From Sulfoacidibacillus thermotolerans (lineage in GTDB: Bacteria; Bacillota; Bacilli; Alicyclobacillales; SLC66), in contig NZ_MPDK01000002.1 in the NCBI RefSeq assembly GCF_003144315.1, forward strand, positions 248,001 to 312,000: 64,000 bases of DNA, read 5' to 3'. Numbering within the stretch: position 1 is the first letter of the stretch; the number at the start of each line of letters is the position of its first letter. This document shows, piece by piece, positions 34,990 to 44,785 of this stretch. The notes beneath the pieces were generated by a model. The model was not told the origin of the DNA and ran no database searches. It saw only the letters and a program-made list of their open reading frames with translations. The position numbers and the translations under genes are program-made.

Positions 34990-36492
34990 TTAATCAGAGG
35001 ATTCTTGTTTTGCAACTATGAGACTTGGCGAGACAAAAAACGTGAGTAACACGCCAATTGCAGCCGACCAACAGACAAACCAAAATGCATGGTCGATCCC
35101 TGCCGCTAGGGCATCCGTCAAAAAGTGCAGTTGAGATGGCGCTAACTGGGCACGTCGCGCTGGATCAAGCAGCACATTTGTAACATCGAGTGTTGCTCCG
35201 CGCAAAAAATGCGTCGAGGGATACAAATCTAAGTGTTGCGCGATCACCCCGTCCATTACACTGCCTAAAATGGCAACCCATAGTGAGCTTCCTAGTGTCC
35301 GTGCAAACATGTTCACACCAGTAGAAACACCCCGTTGCTCATAGGAAACGACTGTTTGTACCAGTAATAGCGAAGTCGTTGAGGATAACCCCAGACCAAA
35401 ACCAAAGAGCGTAGTTCCAAGAGCAATCCACCACGGACTCGACGTCGCTGTAAGTAAGAAAGGATAGACCAGTGTGGCAAAGAAAGTGAGAATTAATCCC
35501 AGAATAAAAGTAAAACGATACCCGCGAGCCAAAATCAACCTCCCAGACAAACTTGCCGCAATCGGCCAGCCAATCGACAAGGTGGCAATCGTAAGACCTG
35601 CAACAACCGCACTTGTACCAAGCACTCCCTGAACAAAAGTGGGGGTAAAAGAAGAGAGACCATACGTGATTCCACCGATGATCAGTGCGATTGCATTGGC
35701 AAGCGCAATATTTCGCGCGCGCAGCAATTGCAGCGGTAAAATTGGTTCTGCAGCAACTCTTTGACGCAAAATGAACAAGAAAGTAAAAATACCAGAGAAC
35801 AAAAAGACGGCGATGCTTTGCCAAGAGGTCCATGCCCATACCACTCCGCCTTGTACCAAAGCCAAAATAAGCGCTGATGTGCCAAGGACAAGTAGAATGG
35901 ATCCGAGAAAATCAAGAACATGACGTTTTTGCGTAAGCTGTTCCTTGTGAAAGAAAAAGATTCCAAACCAAGCCACAAGTCCAATCGGGACATTAATCCA
36001 AAAAATCCACGGCCATCCAATCGTTTGTACAATGAATCCACCCAACATCGGACCGCCAATTGAGGCGAGAGCCCATACGCTACTAATATACCCTTGGACG
36101 CGGGCGCGTTCGCGCAAGGGGTAGATATCTCCAACAATCGTCGTTGCAATCGGTTGAATTGCTCCAGCACCCACCCCTTGCACAGCCCTAGAAAGAATTA
36201 ATTGCAACATAGAATGAGAGAGACCGCAAAATAAACTGCCAAATAAAAAAATAAAAATCCCTATCGTAAAGACGCGCTTTCTGCCCCACACATCAGCGAG
36301 CCGACCGTAGATGGGAATTGTGGCAACTTGCGCAAGCAAAAACAGGGAGAAAACCCATGCAAATAAAGAGAATCCTCCCAAATCACCGATAATCGTCGGC
36401 ATAGCCGTTGCGACGATCGTTCCTTCCATCGCCGCTAAAAACATCGACACAAGTAGACCAGCAAGCACGATCCGACGTCTTTGTACTTCCAT
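34990..36492 (-). CDS. DHA2-family MFS multidrug-type exporter
   Basis: Drug/H+ antiporter of the 14-helix DHA2 family. The 500 residues hold about 14 transmembrane segments, with the motif A form GRLADVWGRKRV between helices 2 and 3 and motif C (SIGGPMLGGFIV) in helix 5. It is translationally coupled to hemL: the hemL stop and this start are separated by one base, and the ribosome site is within the hemL end. That places it as the last gene of the haem operon and suggests, without proof, export of a porphyrin or other compound tied to haem synthesis. Generic drug export remains the safe reading. Confidence 0.88.
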   Translation of the reverse strand: MEVQRRRIVLAGLLVSMFLAAMEGTIVATAMPTIIGDLGGFSLFAWVFSLFLLAQVATIPIYGRLADVWGRKRVFTIGIFIFLFGSLFCGLSHSMLQLILSRAVQGVGAGAIQPIATTIVGDIYPLRERARVQGYISSVWALASIGGPMLGGFIVQTIGWPWIFWINVPIGLVAWFGIFFFHKEQLTQKRHVLDFLGSILLVLGTSALILALVQGGVVWAWTSWQSIAVFLFSGIFTFLFILRQRVAAEPILPLQLLRARNIALANAIALIIGGITYGLSSFTPTFVQGVLGTSAVVAGLTIATLSIGWPIAASLSGRLILARGYRFTFILGLILTFFATLVYPFLLTATSSPWWIALGTTLFGFGLGLSSTTSLLLVQTVVSYEQRGVSTGVNMFARTLGSSLWVAILGSVMDGVIAQHLDLYPSTHFLRGATLDVTNVLLDPARRAQLAPSQLHFLTDALAAGIDHAFWFVCWSAAIGVLLTFFVSPSLIVAKQESSD

Positions 36493-36493
36493 C

Positions 36494-37825
36494 CTAGCGC
36501 ATCCTCCGACGCAATTCTTGCATCACATCATCCATTGCTTCAAGCGTCTCATCCACTTGTAAATCCGTATGCGCAAGCGAGACAAATCCAGCTTCCAATT
36601 GAGAAGGGGCAAAATAGATACCCCGCGACAACATTTCATGAAAATAGGCGCTATATAGCTGCACATTCGCCTGCTTAGCCGATTCGTAATCCACAATAGG
36701 TTCTGCAGCAAAGAAATTGCCAAACATTGCACCAATCGCATGTGCCTGCACAGAAAATCCCGCTCGCATTCCTGCTTCGACAAACCCTGTGGACACGCGC
36801 TTAGCCACAGCTTCAAGCCGTTCGTAAGTGCCTTCTGTCTGCAGTAACTTTAGAGTTGCTAAACCCGCCGCCATCGCAAGAGGATTCCCAGAGAGGGTTC
36901 CTGCTTGATAAATGGGCCCGTCCGGGGCGACAAGTTCCATGATCTCTCGCTTCCCGCCATATGCACCAACAGGCATGCCACCACCTATGACTTTGCCTAA
37001 CGTCGTAAGATCAGGATCAATTCCAAAACGCTCCTGTGCTCCTCCATAACTGACGCGAAACCCTGTCATGACTTCATCGAAAATCAACACCGTTTCATAC
37101 GCGCGCGTAAGCTCCCGCACAGCCTGCAAAAATCCTCCTTGCGGAAGGACCAACCCCATATTCCCAGCAACTGGTTCAATTATGACGGCGGCAATTTCTT
37201 CTCCATATTGCTCAAATACCATACGCAAATGATCGATGTCATTATAGGGGACTGTTAATGTCAACTCCGCCATGGCGCTAGGCACACCAGGTGAATCGGG
37301 CAAACCAAATGTAGCCACACCTGATCCAGCCCGAATCAGGAAACTATCAGCATGTCCATGGTAGCATCCTGTGAATTTGACAACTCGCGAACGACCAGTA
37401 TACCCACGAGCTAAGCGCAATGCACTCATTGTCGCTTCTGTGCCTGAGTTGACCATCCGCACCAATTCCATCGACGGATAGGCCCGTTTAATTTCCTCTG
37501 CTAGTTCTGTTTCGATTTCAGTAGGAGCACCGAAACTCGTCCCTCGTTGTGCCTGTTTTGTCACTGCTTCTACGACTAGTGGATGAGCATGGCCCGCGAT
37601 TAAAGGCCCCCAAGAAAGCAGATAATCAATATACCTGCGCCCGTCAATATCGTATAAATAAGCCCCGTTACCGCGTGCAATAAAAGGCGGAGTCCCACCT
37701 ACCGCGCGAAAAGCGCGCACAGGACTATTTACCCCCCCAGGCATCGCTTCTTTTGCGCGTGCAAATGCAGCGGCAGACTTCTCCCCCACTTGTTCGTTGG
37801 ATACGTTTTGAAATGACTCACTCAT
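36494..37825 (-). CDS. hemL: Glutamate-1-semialdehyde 2,1-aminomutase
   Basis: PLP enzyme converting glutamate-1-semialdehyde to 5-aminolevulinate, the second step of the C5 haem pathway. It has the aminotransferase class III fold, the FDEVMTGFR PLP-phosphate contact and the catalytic Lys in TTLGKVIGGGMPVGA (about residue 275). The N-terminal PGGVNSPVRAF motif is specific for GSAM. A GGAGGTG site precedes the ATG. At 443 residues it is full length. Confidence 0.97.
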   Translation of the reverse strand: MSESFQNVSNEQVGEKSAAAFARAKEAMPGGVNSPVRAFRAVGGTPPFIARGNGAYLYDIDGRRYIDYLLSWGPLIAGHAHPLVVEAVTKQAQRGTSFGAPTEIETELAEEIKRAYPSMELVRMVNSGTEATMSALRLARGYTGRSRVVKFTGCYHGHADSFLIRAGSGVATFGLPDSPGVPSAMAELTLTVPYNDIDHLRMVFEQYGEEIAAVIIEPVAGNMGLVLPQGGFLQAVRELTRAYETVLIFDEVMTGFRVSYGGAQERFGIDPDLTTLGKVIGGGMPVGAYGGKREIMELVAPDGPIYQAGTLSGNPLAMAAGLATLKLLQTEGTYERLEAVAKRVSTGFVEAGMRAGFSVQAHAIGAMFGNFFAAEPIVDYESAKQANVQLYSAYFHEMLSRGIYFAPSQLEAGFVSLAHTDLQVDETLEAMDDVMQELRRRMR

Positions 37826-37849
37826 GTTTTCAACACCTCCACACCGCCG

Positions 37850-38830
37850 TTAAGATCCACTTTCACGCAGATAGCGTGCAACATCTTTTGCAAAGTAACT
37901 GATTAAGATCTCTGCACCAGCTCGTTTCAGTCCTGTCATCATTTCCATAACTACCGAGCGCTCATCAATCCATCCCTGCATTGCAGCTGCCTTTACCATC
38001 GCGTATTCACCACTGACATTATACGCGGCAAGTGGCAGGTCAAACGATTCTTTCACTGCCCGAATGACATCCATATAGGCAAGAGCTGGTTTCACCATCA
38101 AAATGTCTGCACCTTCAGCGACATCCGAACGTGCTTCACGAATGGCTTCGCGAAGATTAGCCGGATCCATTTGATAACTGCGACGATCGCCAAACGCTGG
38201 AGCAGAATGTGCCGCTTCGCGAAATGGTCCATAAAAAGCAGACGCATACTTTACGGAATACGCCATGATTGGGGTTTGAACGAATCCTGCCTCATCGAGT
38301 TTTGCTCGAATGGCTGCCACCCGTCCATCCATCATATCAGAAGGAGCCACTAAATCTGCACCTGCTATAACATGTGACAAAGCAGTTTGCGCCAGCAATT
38401 CCAGAGATTCATCATTTACAATTTGATCGCCATGTACGATGCCACAGTGACCAGCAGGATTATATTGACACAGACAAACATCAGTTGCTACCAATAACTT
38501 CGGGTTCTCCTGTTTTACAACTCGAATCGCTTGTTGTACAATCCCTTCTTCAGCATAGGCTTCAGAACTCAGGTCATCCTTGATTGCTGGAATCCCAAAA
38601 ATCATCAGAGAGGGAATGCCAAGCTCACTTAGTGTTTCAACTTCACGTTTTAGCTCTTCTAAGCTTAAATGATCAACCCCAGGCATCGATAAGACGGGGT
38701 GCCGCCCCTCATCGTGCGTAACAAATAATGGATACATAAAATCTGAAATGTGGACCTGCGTTTCACGAACCATCTCGCGCAAAATAGGATGGTTGCGCAA
38801 TCTGCGGTGCCGTTCAAATTGTAAATTCAT
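37850..38830 (-). CDS. hemB: Delta-aminolevulinic acid dehydratase
   Basis: Condenses two 5-aminolevulinate molecules to porphobilinogen. The active-site Lys residues are within YSVKYASAFYGPFR (about residue 203) and ILMVKPALAYMD (about 256). The metal site cysteines seem present in VCLCQYNPAGHCG (about residues 127-139), the zinc-type triad. At 326 residues it is full length. Between hemD and hemL. Confidence 0.97.
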   Translation of the reverse strand: MNLQFERHRRLRNHPILREMVRETQVHISDFMYPLFVTHDEGRHPVLSMPGVDHLSLEELKREVETLSELGIPSLMIFGIPAIKDDLSSEAYAEEGIVQQAIRVVKQENPKLLVATDVCLCQYNPAGHCGIVHGDQIVNDESLELLAQTALSHVIAGADLVAPSDMMDGRVAAIRAKLDEAGFVQTPIMAYSVKYASAFYGPFREAAHSAPAFGDRRSYQMDPANLREAIREARSDVAEGADILMVKPALAYMDVIRAVKESFDLPLAAYNVSGEYAMVKAAAMQGWIDERSVVMEMMTGLKRAGAEILISYFAKDVARYLRESGS

Positions 38831-38881
38831 CGTTTAATCCCCCCAACTTTTCTCGGTGGCAAACCTAACACCCTCACCCTA

Positions 38882-39643
38882 CTAAAAATCAGGCGCTAGT
38901 GCAAAATAATTTGCTAATGCGTGGACCAAATGAAACGCTGTCGCTTCTTGCGCCACCACGTGACATGGCAATTGACACTCTACAAGAATTTGCTGTGTTT
39001 TTGGACCAATTGCCGCCACAACCACGCGCCCGATCTGATCATCCGAATTTTTCGCGGCAGCAAAAACGCGCGCAGCAGAACCACTTAAAAATGTGACTGC
39101 GTCAATGTCCCCATTTTTTATATCGTCCCATAGTTTGCGCGCCTCTGTTCCCGGCACTGTTTCATACCCTATTAGTTCCAAGACGTCGCAGCCAAGTTCG
39201 ACAAGCGCTGAACTTAATAAAGGATCTGCCAAATTCCCTCGAACCAGTAACACGCGCTGACCTTGAGCCCCGTTTTTTCGCAGTAGATCAACTATGTACT
39301 CCGCTGCATAGCGCTCAGGCAGTCCTATCACGTGAATTCCTGCGCGCATCGCAGCTTCTGCTGTCTTTTCTCCGACGCACAGCGCCTTTGGAAAGGATTG
39401 CACAGACACGTCTTCACCCCGCGCATGCACATAAGCGCGAACCCCATTGACACTTGTGAAGATAACCAAGTCCACATCTCGCTGTACAGCTTGTTGGAAA
39501 TACGGATCATCTGTGAGCAAGCGAATCTCTAACAAAGGATAACATTTTGGCTCAGCTCCAAAATTCGCAATCGCGCGCATCATCTCTTGCGATTGCAAAA
39601 GAGGCCTTGTAATTGCCACACGTTTACCTACAAATGTCCCCAT
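38882..39643 (-). CDS. hemD: Uroporphyrinogen-III synthase
   Basis: Closes and inverts ring D of hydroxymethylbilane to form uroporphyrinogen III. The 253-residue product has the two-lobed HemD fold with the patterns VAITRPLLQSQEM at the N-terminus, LIFTSVNGVRAYV near residue 60 and TFLSGSAARVF in the second lobe. HemD is poorly conserved, so order (hemC upstream, hemB downstream) strengthens the call. Spacing to hemC is only 6 bases. Confidence 0.93.
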   Translation of the reverse strand: MGTFVGKRVAITRPLLQSQEMMRAIANFGAEPKCYPLLEIRLLTDDPYFQQAVQRDVDLVIFTSVNGVRAYVHARGEDVSVQSFPKALCVGEKTAEAAMRAGIHVIGLPERYAAEYIVDLLRKNGAQGQRVLLVRGNLADPLLSSALVELGCDVLELIGYETVPGTEARKLWDDIKNGDIDAVTFLSGSAARVFAAAKNSDDQIGRVVVAAIGPKTQQILVECQLPCHVVAQEATAFHLVHALANYFALAPDF

Positions 39644-39649
39644 TGCCCG

Positions 39650-40603
39650 TTACCTAGTTCCAATTTGCAGATCACGCAAAATTTGTGCACCGCCCGCTTG
39701 AAGCAAATGTTCCCCTAAGAGTTCACCGATTTCTTGTGGATTTTCTCCTCTCTGTACTCCGCGAAACATTTCGCTTCCATCTGGTGCTCCAATCATGCCT
39801 TCCAAGCGAATCGTTGCTTCATTTTCAATGGTCGCATGTGCACCAATCGGAACTTGACAACTCCCCCCGACCGCCTGTAAAAAGGCGCGTTCAGCCAAAA
39901 CTTGACGAGCAGTGAACGGATCGTGCACGGCCTGTAGCAGTTGGAGTACTTCTTGGTCATCTGCACGGCACTCCAATGCTAATGCACCTTGCCCAACAGC
40001 AGGCAAAAAATCATGAAGCGGAAGCGCATATCCAACAAGTGTATGTCCATGGTAGGATATATTGCCTTCGCCATCCCACCACCCCATTCGACTAAGCCCA
40101 GCTGCCGCAAGCACAATTGCATCCAATTCGCCAAGCCGCCCCAATCTTGTGTCAATATTGCCCCGCAAAATCTCGATTTGTACATCTTCACGCAAACTTC
40201 GCAATTGCGCACTACGGCGTAAAGAGCTCGTTCCTATACGTGCGTTTTGCGGCAGCGAGCGAATCGTCTGCCCATGTTTTGTAACCAGCACGTCGCGCTC
40301 ATCTTCACGTTTTGGAATAGCGCCAAGCGTCAATCCAGGAGCCACTTGTGCAGGCACATCTTTTAAACTGTGCACAGCAAAATCAATTTCTCCTGTTAAT
40401 AAAGCGGCTTCAATCTCTGAAATAAAAAGTCCCTTCCCACCCACTTCAGATAAAGCGACATCGAGGATGCGATCACCTTTTGTCACGATCTCCTTAACCT
40501 CAATTTGCAAGTCACTAAATTGTTCGCGAAGCGCTTGTACCACATGCCCTGTCTGAGTTTTTGCCAATAAGCTGCGCCTAGTCCCTACTATCAATGAACG
40601 CAT
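39650..40603 (-). CDS. hemC: Porphobilinogen deaminase (hydroxymethylbilane synthase)
   Basis: Builds the linear tetrapyrrole from four porphobilinogens with a dipyrromethane cofactor. The cofactor Cys is in GGSCQVPIGAHA (about residue 240). The N-terminal block (GTRRSLLAKTQTGHV) and AVHSLKDVP with the catalytic Asp neighbourhood are typical. The 317 residues are family length. Between ccsA/hemX and hemD. Confidence 0.97.
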   Translation of the reverse strand: MRSLIVGTRRSLLAKTQTGHVVQALREQFSDLQIEVKEIVTKGDRILDVALSEVGGKGLFISEIEAALLTGEIDFAVHSLKDVPAQVAPGLTLGAIPKREDERDVLVTKHGQTIRSLPQNARIGTSSLRRSAQLRSLREDVQIEILRGNIDTRLGRLGELDAIVLAAAGLSRMGWWDGEGNISYHGHTLVGYALPLHDFLPAVGQGALALECRADDQEVLQLLQAVHDPFTARQVLAERAFLQAVGGSCQVPIGAHATIENEATIRLEGMIGAPDGSEMFRGVQRGENPQEIGELLGEHLLQAGGAQILRDLQIGTR

Positions 40604-40615
40604 TTTACTTCCTCC

Positions 40616-41440
40616 TCACCACCGATGGAAATCTGACGCCAGTTCGCCAACAAATAAAAAATTAACCAGGACCGCAAAAAAACACGCGAGATTCAGCCAA
40701 GCTGCGCGACGGCCAGTCATCCAACCAGAACTCCGCGCATACGCATAAAACCCATAAAGCAGTGACAACCCAATTGCACCTAACGGCTTTGGATCAAGCA
40801 ACACGAATTTACCACTTAGCAAAAAGTACCACAAGATCCCTAAGATCAATCCTAATAGCATCAGCGGAAGCGCGATGACTGCAGAGCGCAATGCATACAG
40901 ATCTAATCGTTCAAGCGGCGGAAGCCTACGAAAAGAACCGCTTTGAAAGCGCTTAAAACGCAAGGCAGAATCCTCTAAAAGATACAACAAACTAAAGATG
41001 ACAGATAAAGTAAAAGCAATATAACTTACCAGCGCAACCCCGATGTGCAAGAGCAGGAGATCGCGCTGTCCATACGTAGCCTCTAGCGATTGACCATGAA
41101 CAAACGCATCAAATACTACAAAAATAAAGCCGAGAATGTTCATAAACAATGTAAAATAATCGATTCGCGAAAAATAATTAATAAATATCGAAACCCCAAT
41201 AAGGAGCCACGCAAAAAAAATAATCACTTGCCCTGAAGAAAAAAACGGCAAGAGGTGATCCAAAGAAATTCGTATTCCCATAATCATTGTAACAAAAGCA
41301 AAAACAACAGAAAGCATCGCTAGACCCATTCGACTAGCGATGCGATTATCTCGTAAAAAATCGGCATAAAACAAGCCTATACTCACGCCATACAGCGCGA
41401 TAAGAAGGGTATACGCGGCGGGTGAATTGAAAAATGACAT
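40616..41440 (-). CDS. hemX: HemX/CcsA-like cytochrome c assembly membrane protein
   Basis: Integral membrane protein of the CcmC/CcsA (HemX) family. In B. subtilis HemX sits between hemA and hemC and influences the HemA protein level. The 274 residues form about eight hydrophobic segments. His residues that could bind haem occur in the LLHIGVALVSYIAF block near residue 131. The tryptophan-rich WWD motif of true cytochrome c synthases is not seen, so a HemX rather than a CcsA role is favoured. Position is exactly as in the hemAXCDBL operon. Confidence 0.85.
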   Translation of the reverse strand: MSFFNSPAAYTLLIALYGVSIGLFYADFLRDNRIASRMGLAMLSVVFAFVTMIMGIRISLDHLLPFFSSGQVIIFFAWLLIGVSIFINYFSRIDYFTLFMNILGFIFVVFDAFVHGQSLEATYGQRDLLLLHIGVALVSYIAFTLSVIFSLLYLLEDSALRFKRFQSGSFRRLPPLERLDLYALRSAVIALPLMLLGLILGILWYFLLSGKFVLLDPKPLGAIGLSLLYGFYAYARSSGWMTGRRAAWLNLACFFAVLVNFLFVGELASDFHRW

Positions 41441-41449
41441 TTCATCCCC

Positions 41450-42901
41450 TCATAGCGCAGAAAGTGCAATGGCAGGCGTCGTCGTTCCATTCCAATCACG
41501 AGAATGCGCATCGCGTTTATCGACCCGCGAGCAACTGCGCTCAGCAGCAGTTTCCTCAAGCCTTGTCGCATCGCCTCGCACTTCTGGAAAAGTCGGTAAC
41601 ACTTGATCCTCCACACCACTCACTCGCTCTTGCAAAAAATCAGACAACCCAAAAATCCGAGCAAACGCCGCCATCGCCTCAGCTCCATTTGGCTCTACTG
41701 CCATTTCTTTGATTTGAGCAATAGGTTCGCGCAACAATTGATTTACAATGCTCATCGTATGTTTTTGCAATACTTTCATTTGCCGTTCATCAAGTTCTGG
41801 CAACTTGTGAGCCAAGCTATCCATGACACTTTCTTGAACCTCTACTGCCTTCTTCCGCAAGTCAGCAATCAGAGGTACCACTTCTTGTTCTAACAACCAG
41901 GTAGCAAAGGCGGCAGCTTCTTCTTGAATCATCTCCTCCACACGCAGGGACTCTTGTTTGCGAAGTGCAACGTTCGCTGCTACGACGCCTTGCAAATCAT
42001 CAATGTCATAGAGATAGATATTCGTAACTCGCCCGAGTGCCGGATCAATATCACGCGGAACAGCGATGTCAATGCAGAACAAAGGGCGCTGTTTGCGTTG
42101 ACGCATGAGATCACTTAGGAGCGAATAGGTTAACACATACTCTTTTGAACCGGTTGAACTAATCACAATATCCGCTTCAAAAAGCGCCTGTGCTAACTGA
42201 TCCAAAGGAAACGCTCGACCGCCAAACCTTTGCGCCATCTCCTTGGCACGCTCTAAAGTCCGATTCACAATAAATATGCGATTGACACCTTGGGCAGTAA
42301 GGTGCGTGAGCGTTAGATCGCTCATCTTCCCAGCCCCTATGACAAGTACCGTCTTATGTGCTAAGCTGTCAAATACTTTTTTGGCAAGAGACACGGCAGC
42401 GTAACTGACTGATACAGCACTTTGACCAATCGTCGTCTCTGTCTGCACACGCTTACCAAGACTAACTGCTGAACGGAAGAGTTGATTCAAAACCGGACCC
42501 GTTGCATTGGCTGACTGCGCATACAGATAGGCATGGCGCACCTGACCAAGAATTTGCGTCTCCCCAACCACCATCGAATCGAGCCCACTCACCACACGAT
42601 ACAAGTGCGTTACAGCATGGTGATCCACCGCTGTATACAAATAGGAAACAAACGCATCGACTGGTAGCCCAGACACACGACTCAATAATTCACGCACATC
42701 CTGTTCGCCACGTGTTCGATGGTTCGTGACCGCGTAGATTTCCGTTCGATTACACGTCGATACAATCACAGCTTCACGAACCCCAGACATTGCAAGTAAG
42801 TCTTGCAATGTCTGTTCGAGAACTGATTCGTCAACACTAAAGCGCTCTCGGACTTCGACAGGTGCCGTTCGATAGTTAAGCCCTATCAACAAAATCTGCA
42901 T
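41450..42901 (-). CDS. hemA: Glutamyl-tRNA reductase
   Basis: First enzyme of the C5 haem pathway, reducing Glu-tRNA to glutamate-1-semialdehyde with NADPH. The active-site Cys is within IVSTCNRTEIYAV (about residue 50), the NADPH site is VLVIGAGKMSDLT and the dimerisation domain is C-terminal. The ATG at 42901 with GGAG upstream gives 483 residues, about 30-40 more than the usual Bacillus enzyme; the extra is a polar C-terminal tail that may be unstructured. First gene of the haem operon; a TATAAT box is at 42976-42971, but no good -35 box is visible. Confidence 0.96.
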   Translation of the reverse strand: MQILLIGLNYRTAPVEVRERFSVDESVLEQTLQDLLAMSGVREAVIVSTCNRTEIYAVTNHRTRGEQDVRELLSRVSGLPVDAFVSYLYTAVDHHAVTHLYRVVSGLDSMVVGETQILGQVRHAYLYAQSANATGPVLNQLFRSAVSLGKRVQTETTIGQSAVSVSYAAVSLAKKVFDSLAHKTVLVIGAGKMSDLTLTHLTAQGVNRIFIVNRTLERAKEMAQRFGGRAFPLDQLAQALFEADIVISSTGSKEYVLTYSLLSDLMRQRKQRPLFCIDIAVPRDIDPALGRVTNIYLYDIDDLQGVVAANVALRKQESLRVEEMIQEEAAAFATWLLEQEVVPLIADLRKKAVEVQESVMDSLAHKLPELDERQMKVLQKHTMSIVNQLLREPIAQIKEMAVEPNGAEAMAAFARIFGLSDFLQERVSGVEDQVLPTFPEVRGDATRLEETAAERSCSRVDKRDAHSRDWNGTTTPAIALSAL

Positions 42902-43190
42902 AACCGTCATCTCCATAGTCAGCGCCAAGTCGCCGACAAAACTAATCTATCTCCGACTTTCACGCAATTCATTATAACACTTTGCTTGACCCGCAACTGA
43001 AGCGAACTATGACACCTTTTTGATCTGTCATCCTGTTTTCCAGCTTAAAAAGCCGATAAAACCCTGCAAATCCCGTCCCCTTCTCTATCATGAGAATAGC
43101 TTGACGCACGAAGATGGTCAAGGCACAATAGGACTACATAAATCTAGGTCATTTGAACTACGAATGGCAAGGAATAGGTGGGGTTGTCAC

Positions 43191-44102
43191 ATGGTCAAAC
43201 GCTACACTGCAGATATCATCCTTCTTTTGATTACCTTTGTTTGGGGGGCAACCTTCGTCCTCGTGCAAGATGCAATACATCTTATCCCCGTGTTTTCCTT
43301 TCTTGCCATCCGTTTTACGGTTGCTGGTCTGCTCATGTTGTTCATCGCACTGCTTTATGCACCCTGGCGAGCGGCATTTCACCGCCACCTTTACATAGCG
43401 GGATTTATCATTGGACTTTGGCTATTTGCTGGATATGCCTTTCAGACGTTAGGTCTACTCTATACTTCACCTGCGACGGCCGGATTTATCACAGGACTTT
43501 CCGTTGTTTTGGTTCCCATCTTTTCAATTGTGCTTTTGAAAAGAAAACCTCCAAAAGTCGCTTGGATTGGCGTTTCCATGGCGGCAATTGGCCTCTTTCT
43601 ACTTGCCTTTGGTCAGTCTGGTACGCTAAATGGCGGCGACCTTCTCGAACTACTCTGTGCTGTTTCCTTTGCCATGCAAATTATTGCCGTCGGCAAGTAC
43701 GCACCAAATTATCCTGCACTACCGCTTGCAGCAGTTGAAATTCTCACGGTCGGCATTTTATCGCTTTTTGTTTTAGTGTTCACTCACACACCACTCGCCC
43801 ATCCAACGACTGCTCTGTTAACACCAACTGTACAATGGGCTCTATGGATCTGTATCTTATTGGCAACTGTTATCGCTTATTTTGCCCAGACTGCCTTTCA
43901 AAAATTTACAACCCCGACTCGAACAGCGCTCATTTTTTCTATGGAACCTGTTTTTGCTGCTGTCGCCACTTACCTTTGGACAAAACAACAACTCACGAAA
44001 GCAGAATTAATCGGCTGTGGTATGATCTTGCTTGGTATGCTCATCACTGAGCTCGGCGGGCAAGACCATACGATCGCCCCCGTATCAAGCGATCTCTCCT
44101 AA
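43191..44102 (+). CDS. EamA/DMT-family transporter
   Basis: Ten-helix transporter of the drug/metabolite superfamily with two EamA repeats (about residues 6-140 and 150-290). The N-terminal LLLITFVWGATFVLVQDA and the second repeat end LIGCGMILLGMLITELG are typical. Substrate is unknown. The ATG at 43191 has AGGTGGGG 8 bases upstream; the frame open from 43020 adds 57 residues without family character. Divergent from hemA and convergent with engB. A weak promoter may be TTGACC (42985-42990) with TATGAC (43007-43012). Confidence 0.88.
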   Translation: MVKRYTADIILLLITFVWGATFVLVQDAIHLIPVFSFLAIRFTVAGLLMLFIALLYAPWRAAFHRHLYIAGFIIGLWLFAGYAFQTLGLLYTSPATAGFITGLSVVLVPIFSIVLLKRKPPKVAWIGVSMAAIGLFLLAFGQSGTLNGGDLLELLCAVSFAMQIIAVGKYAPNYPALPLAAVEILTVGILSLFVLVFTHTPLAHPTTALLTPTVQWALWICILLATVIAYFAQTAFQKFTTPTRTALIFSMEPVFAAVATYLWTKQQLTKAELIGCGMILLGMLITELGGQDHTIAPVSSDLS

Positions 44103-44134
44103 CGAAACATCGCCATCTGCGATGTTTCGGTTTA
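44103..44134. terminator. Hairpin between the convergent EamA and engB genes
   Basis: CGAAACATCGC (44103-44113) and GCGATGTTTCG (44119-44129) form a perfect 11-bp stem with a five-base loop. It begins right after the EamA stop and lies just past the engB stop on the other strand, so it can serve both. U-tracts are short on both sides. Confidence 0.7.
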
Positions 44135-44138
44135 CATA

Positions 44139-44756
44139 TTATAAGGAGGATTCACTATATCCAGGATATTCCTTCAATTTTCGCGCAAGGGTATCCCACA
44201 CTTCTTGAATCCCATAGCCAGTATCCGCTGATGTGAGTATAACTGGCAATTGGGAGGATTGCATTCCTAAGTTTACACGAATTTGCTGCGTATGTTTTGC
44301 GTACATCCCGCGCGCAATCTTATCTGCTTTTGTCGCGACGACAAGCGGGGTACGTCCATGATAGTGAAGCCATTCAAACATTTGTTGATCATCGCGCGTG
44401 GGTGGATGTCTCACATCAATCAATTGGACAACTTGTATCAGTGAATTCCGACGCATCAAATACTCTTCAACCATGGGTCCCCACTTTGCGCGAAGCTCCT
44501 TAGATACACGCGCATAACCATAACCAGGAAGATCAACCAAATAGAATGTGTTGTTAATATGGTAAAAATTTAATGTTTGTGTTTTCCCGGGCTGCCCAGA
44601 AATGCGAGCCAAATTTCGACGATTGAGCAGTTTGTTTAATAGCGAAGATTTGCCTACATTTGAGCGCCCGACAAACGCGATTTCTGGTTCACCGTTTGCC
44701 GGACACTGCTCAAGGCGCACCGCGGAAATCGTAAATTCTGCAGAGCGGATAATCAC
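44139..44756 (-). CDS. engB: Ribosome biogenesis GTPase EngB/YsxC
   Basis: Essential TrmE-Era-EngA-type GTPase that helps assemble the 50S subunit. G1 is GRSNVGKSSLLNKL (about residues 31-44), G3 is DLPGYGYARV and G4 is TKADK. At 205 residues it is full length. It follows lonA after about 30 bases, as in B. subtilis (ysxC after lonA). Confidence 0.96.
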   Translation of the reverse strand: MIIRSAEFTISAVRLEQCPANGEPEIAFVGRSNVGKSSLLNKLLNRRNLARISGQPGKTQTLNFYHINNTFYLVDLPGYGYARVSKELRAKWGPMVEEYLMRRNSLIQVVQLIDVRHPPTRDDQQMFEWLHYHGRTPLVVATKADKIARGMYAKHTQQIRVNLGMQSSQLPVILTSADTGYGIQEVWDTLARKLKEYPGYSESSL

Positions 44757-44785
44757 GTGCGCGCCTCCTTTTTTAAGATCGCAAA

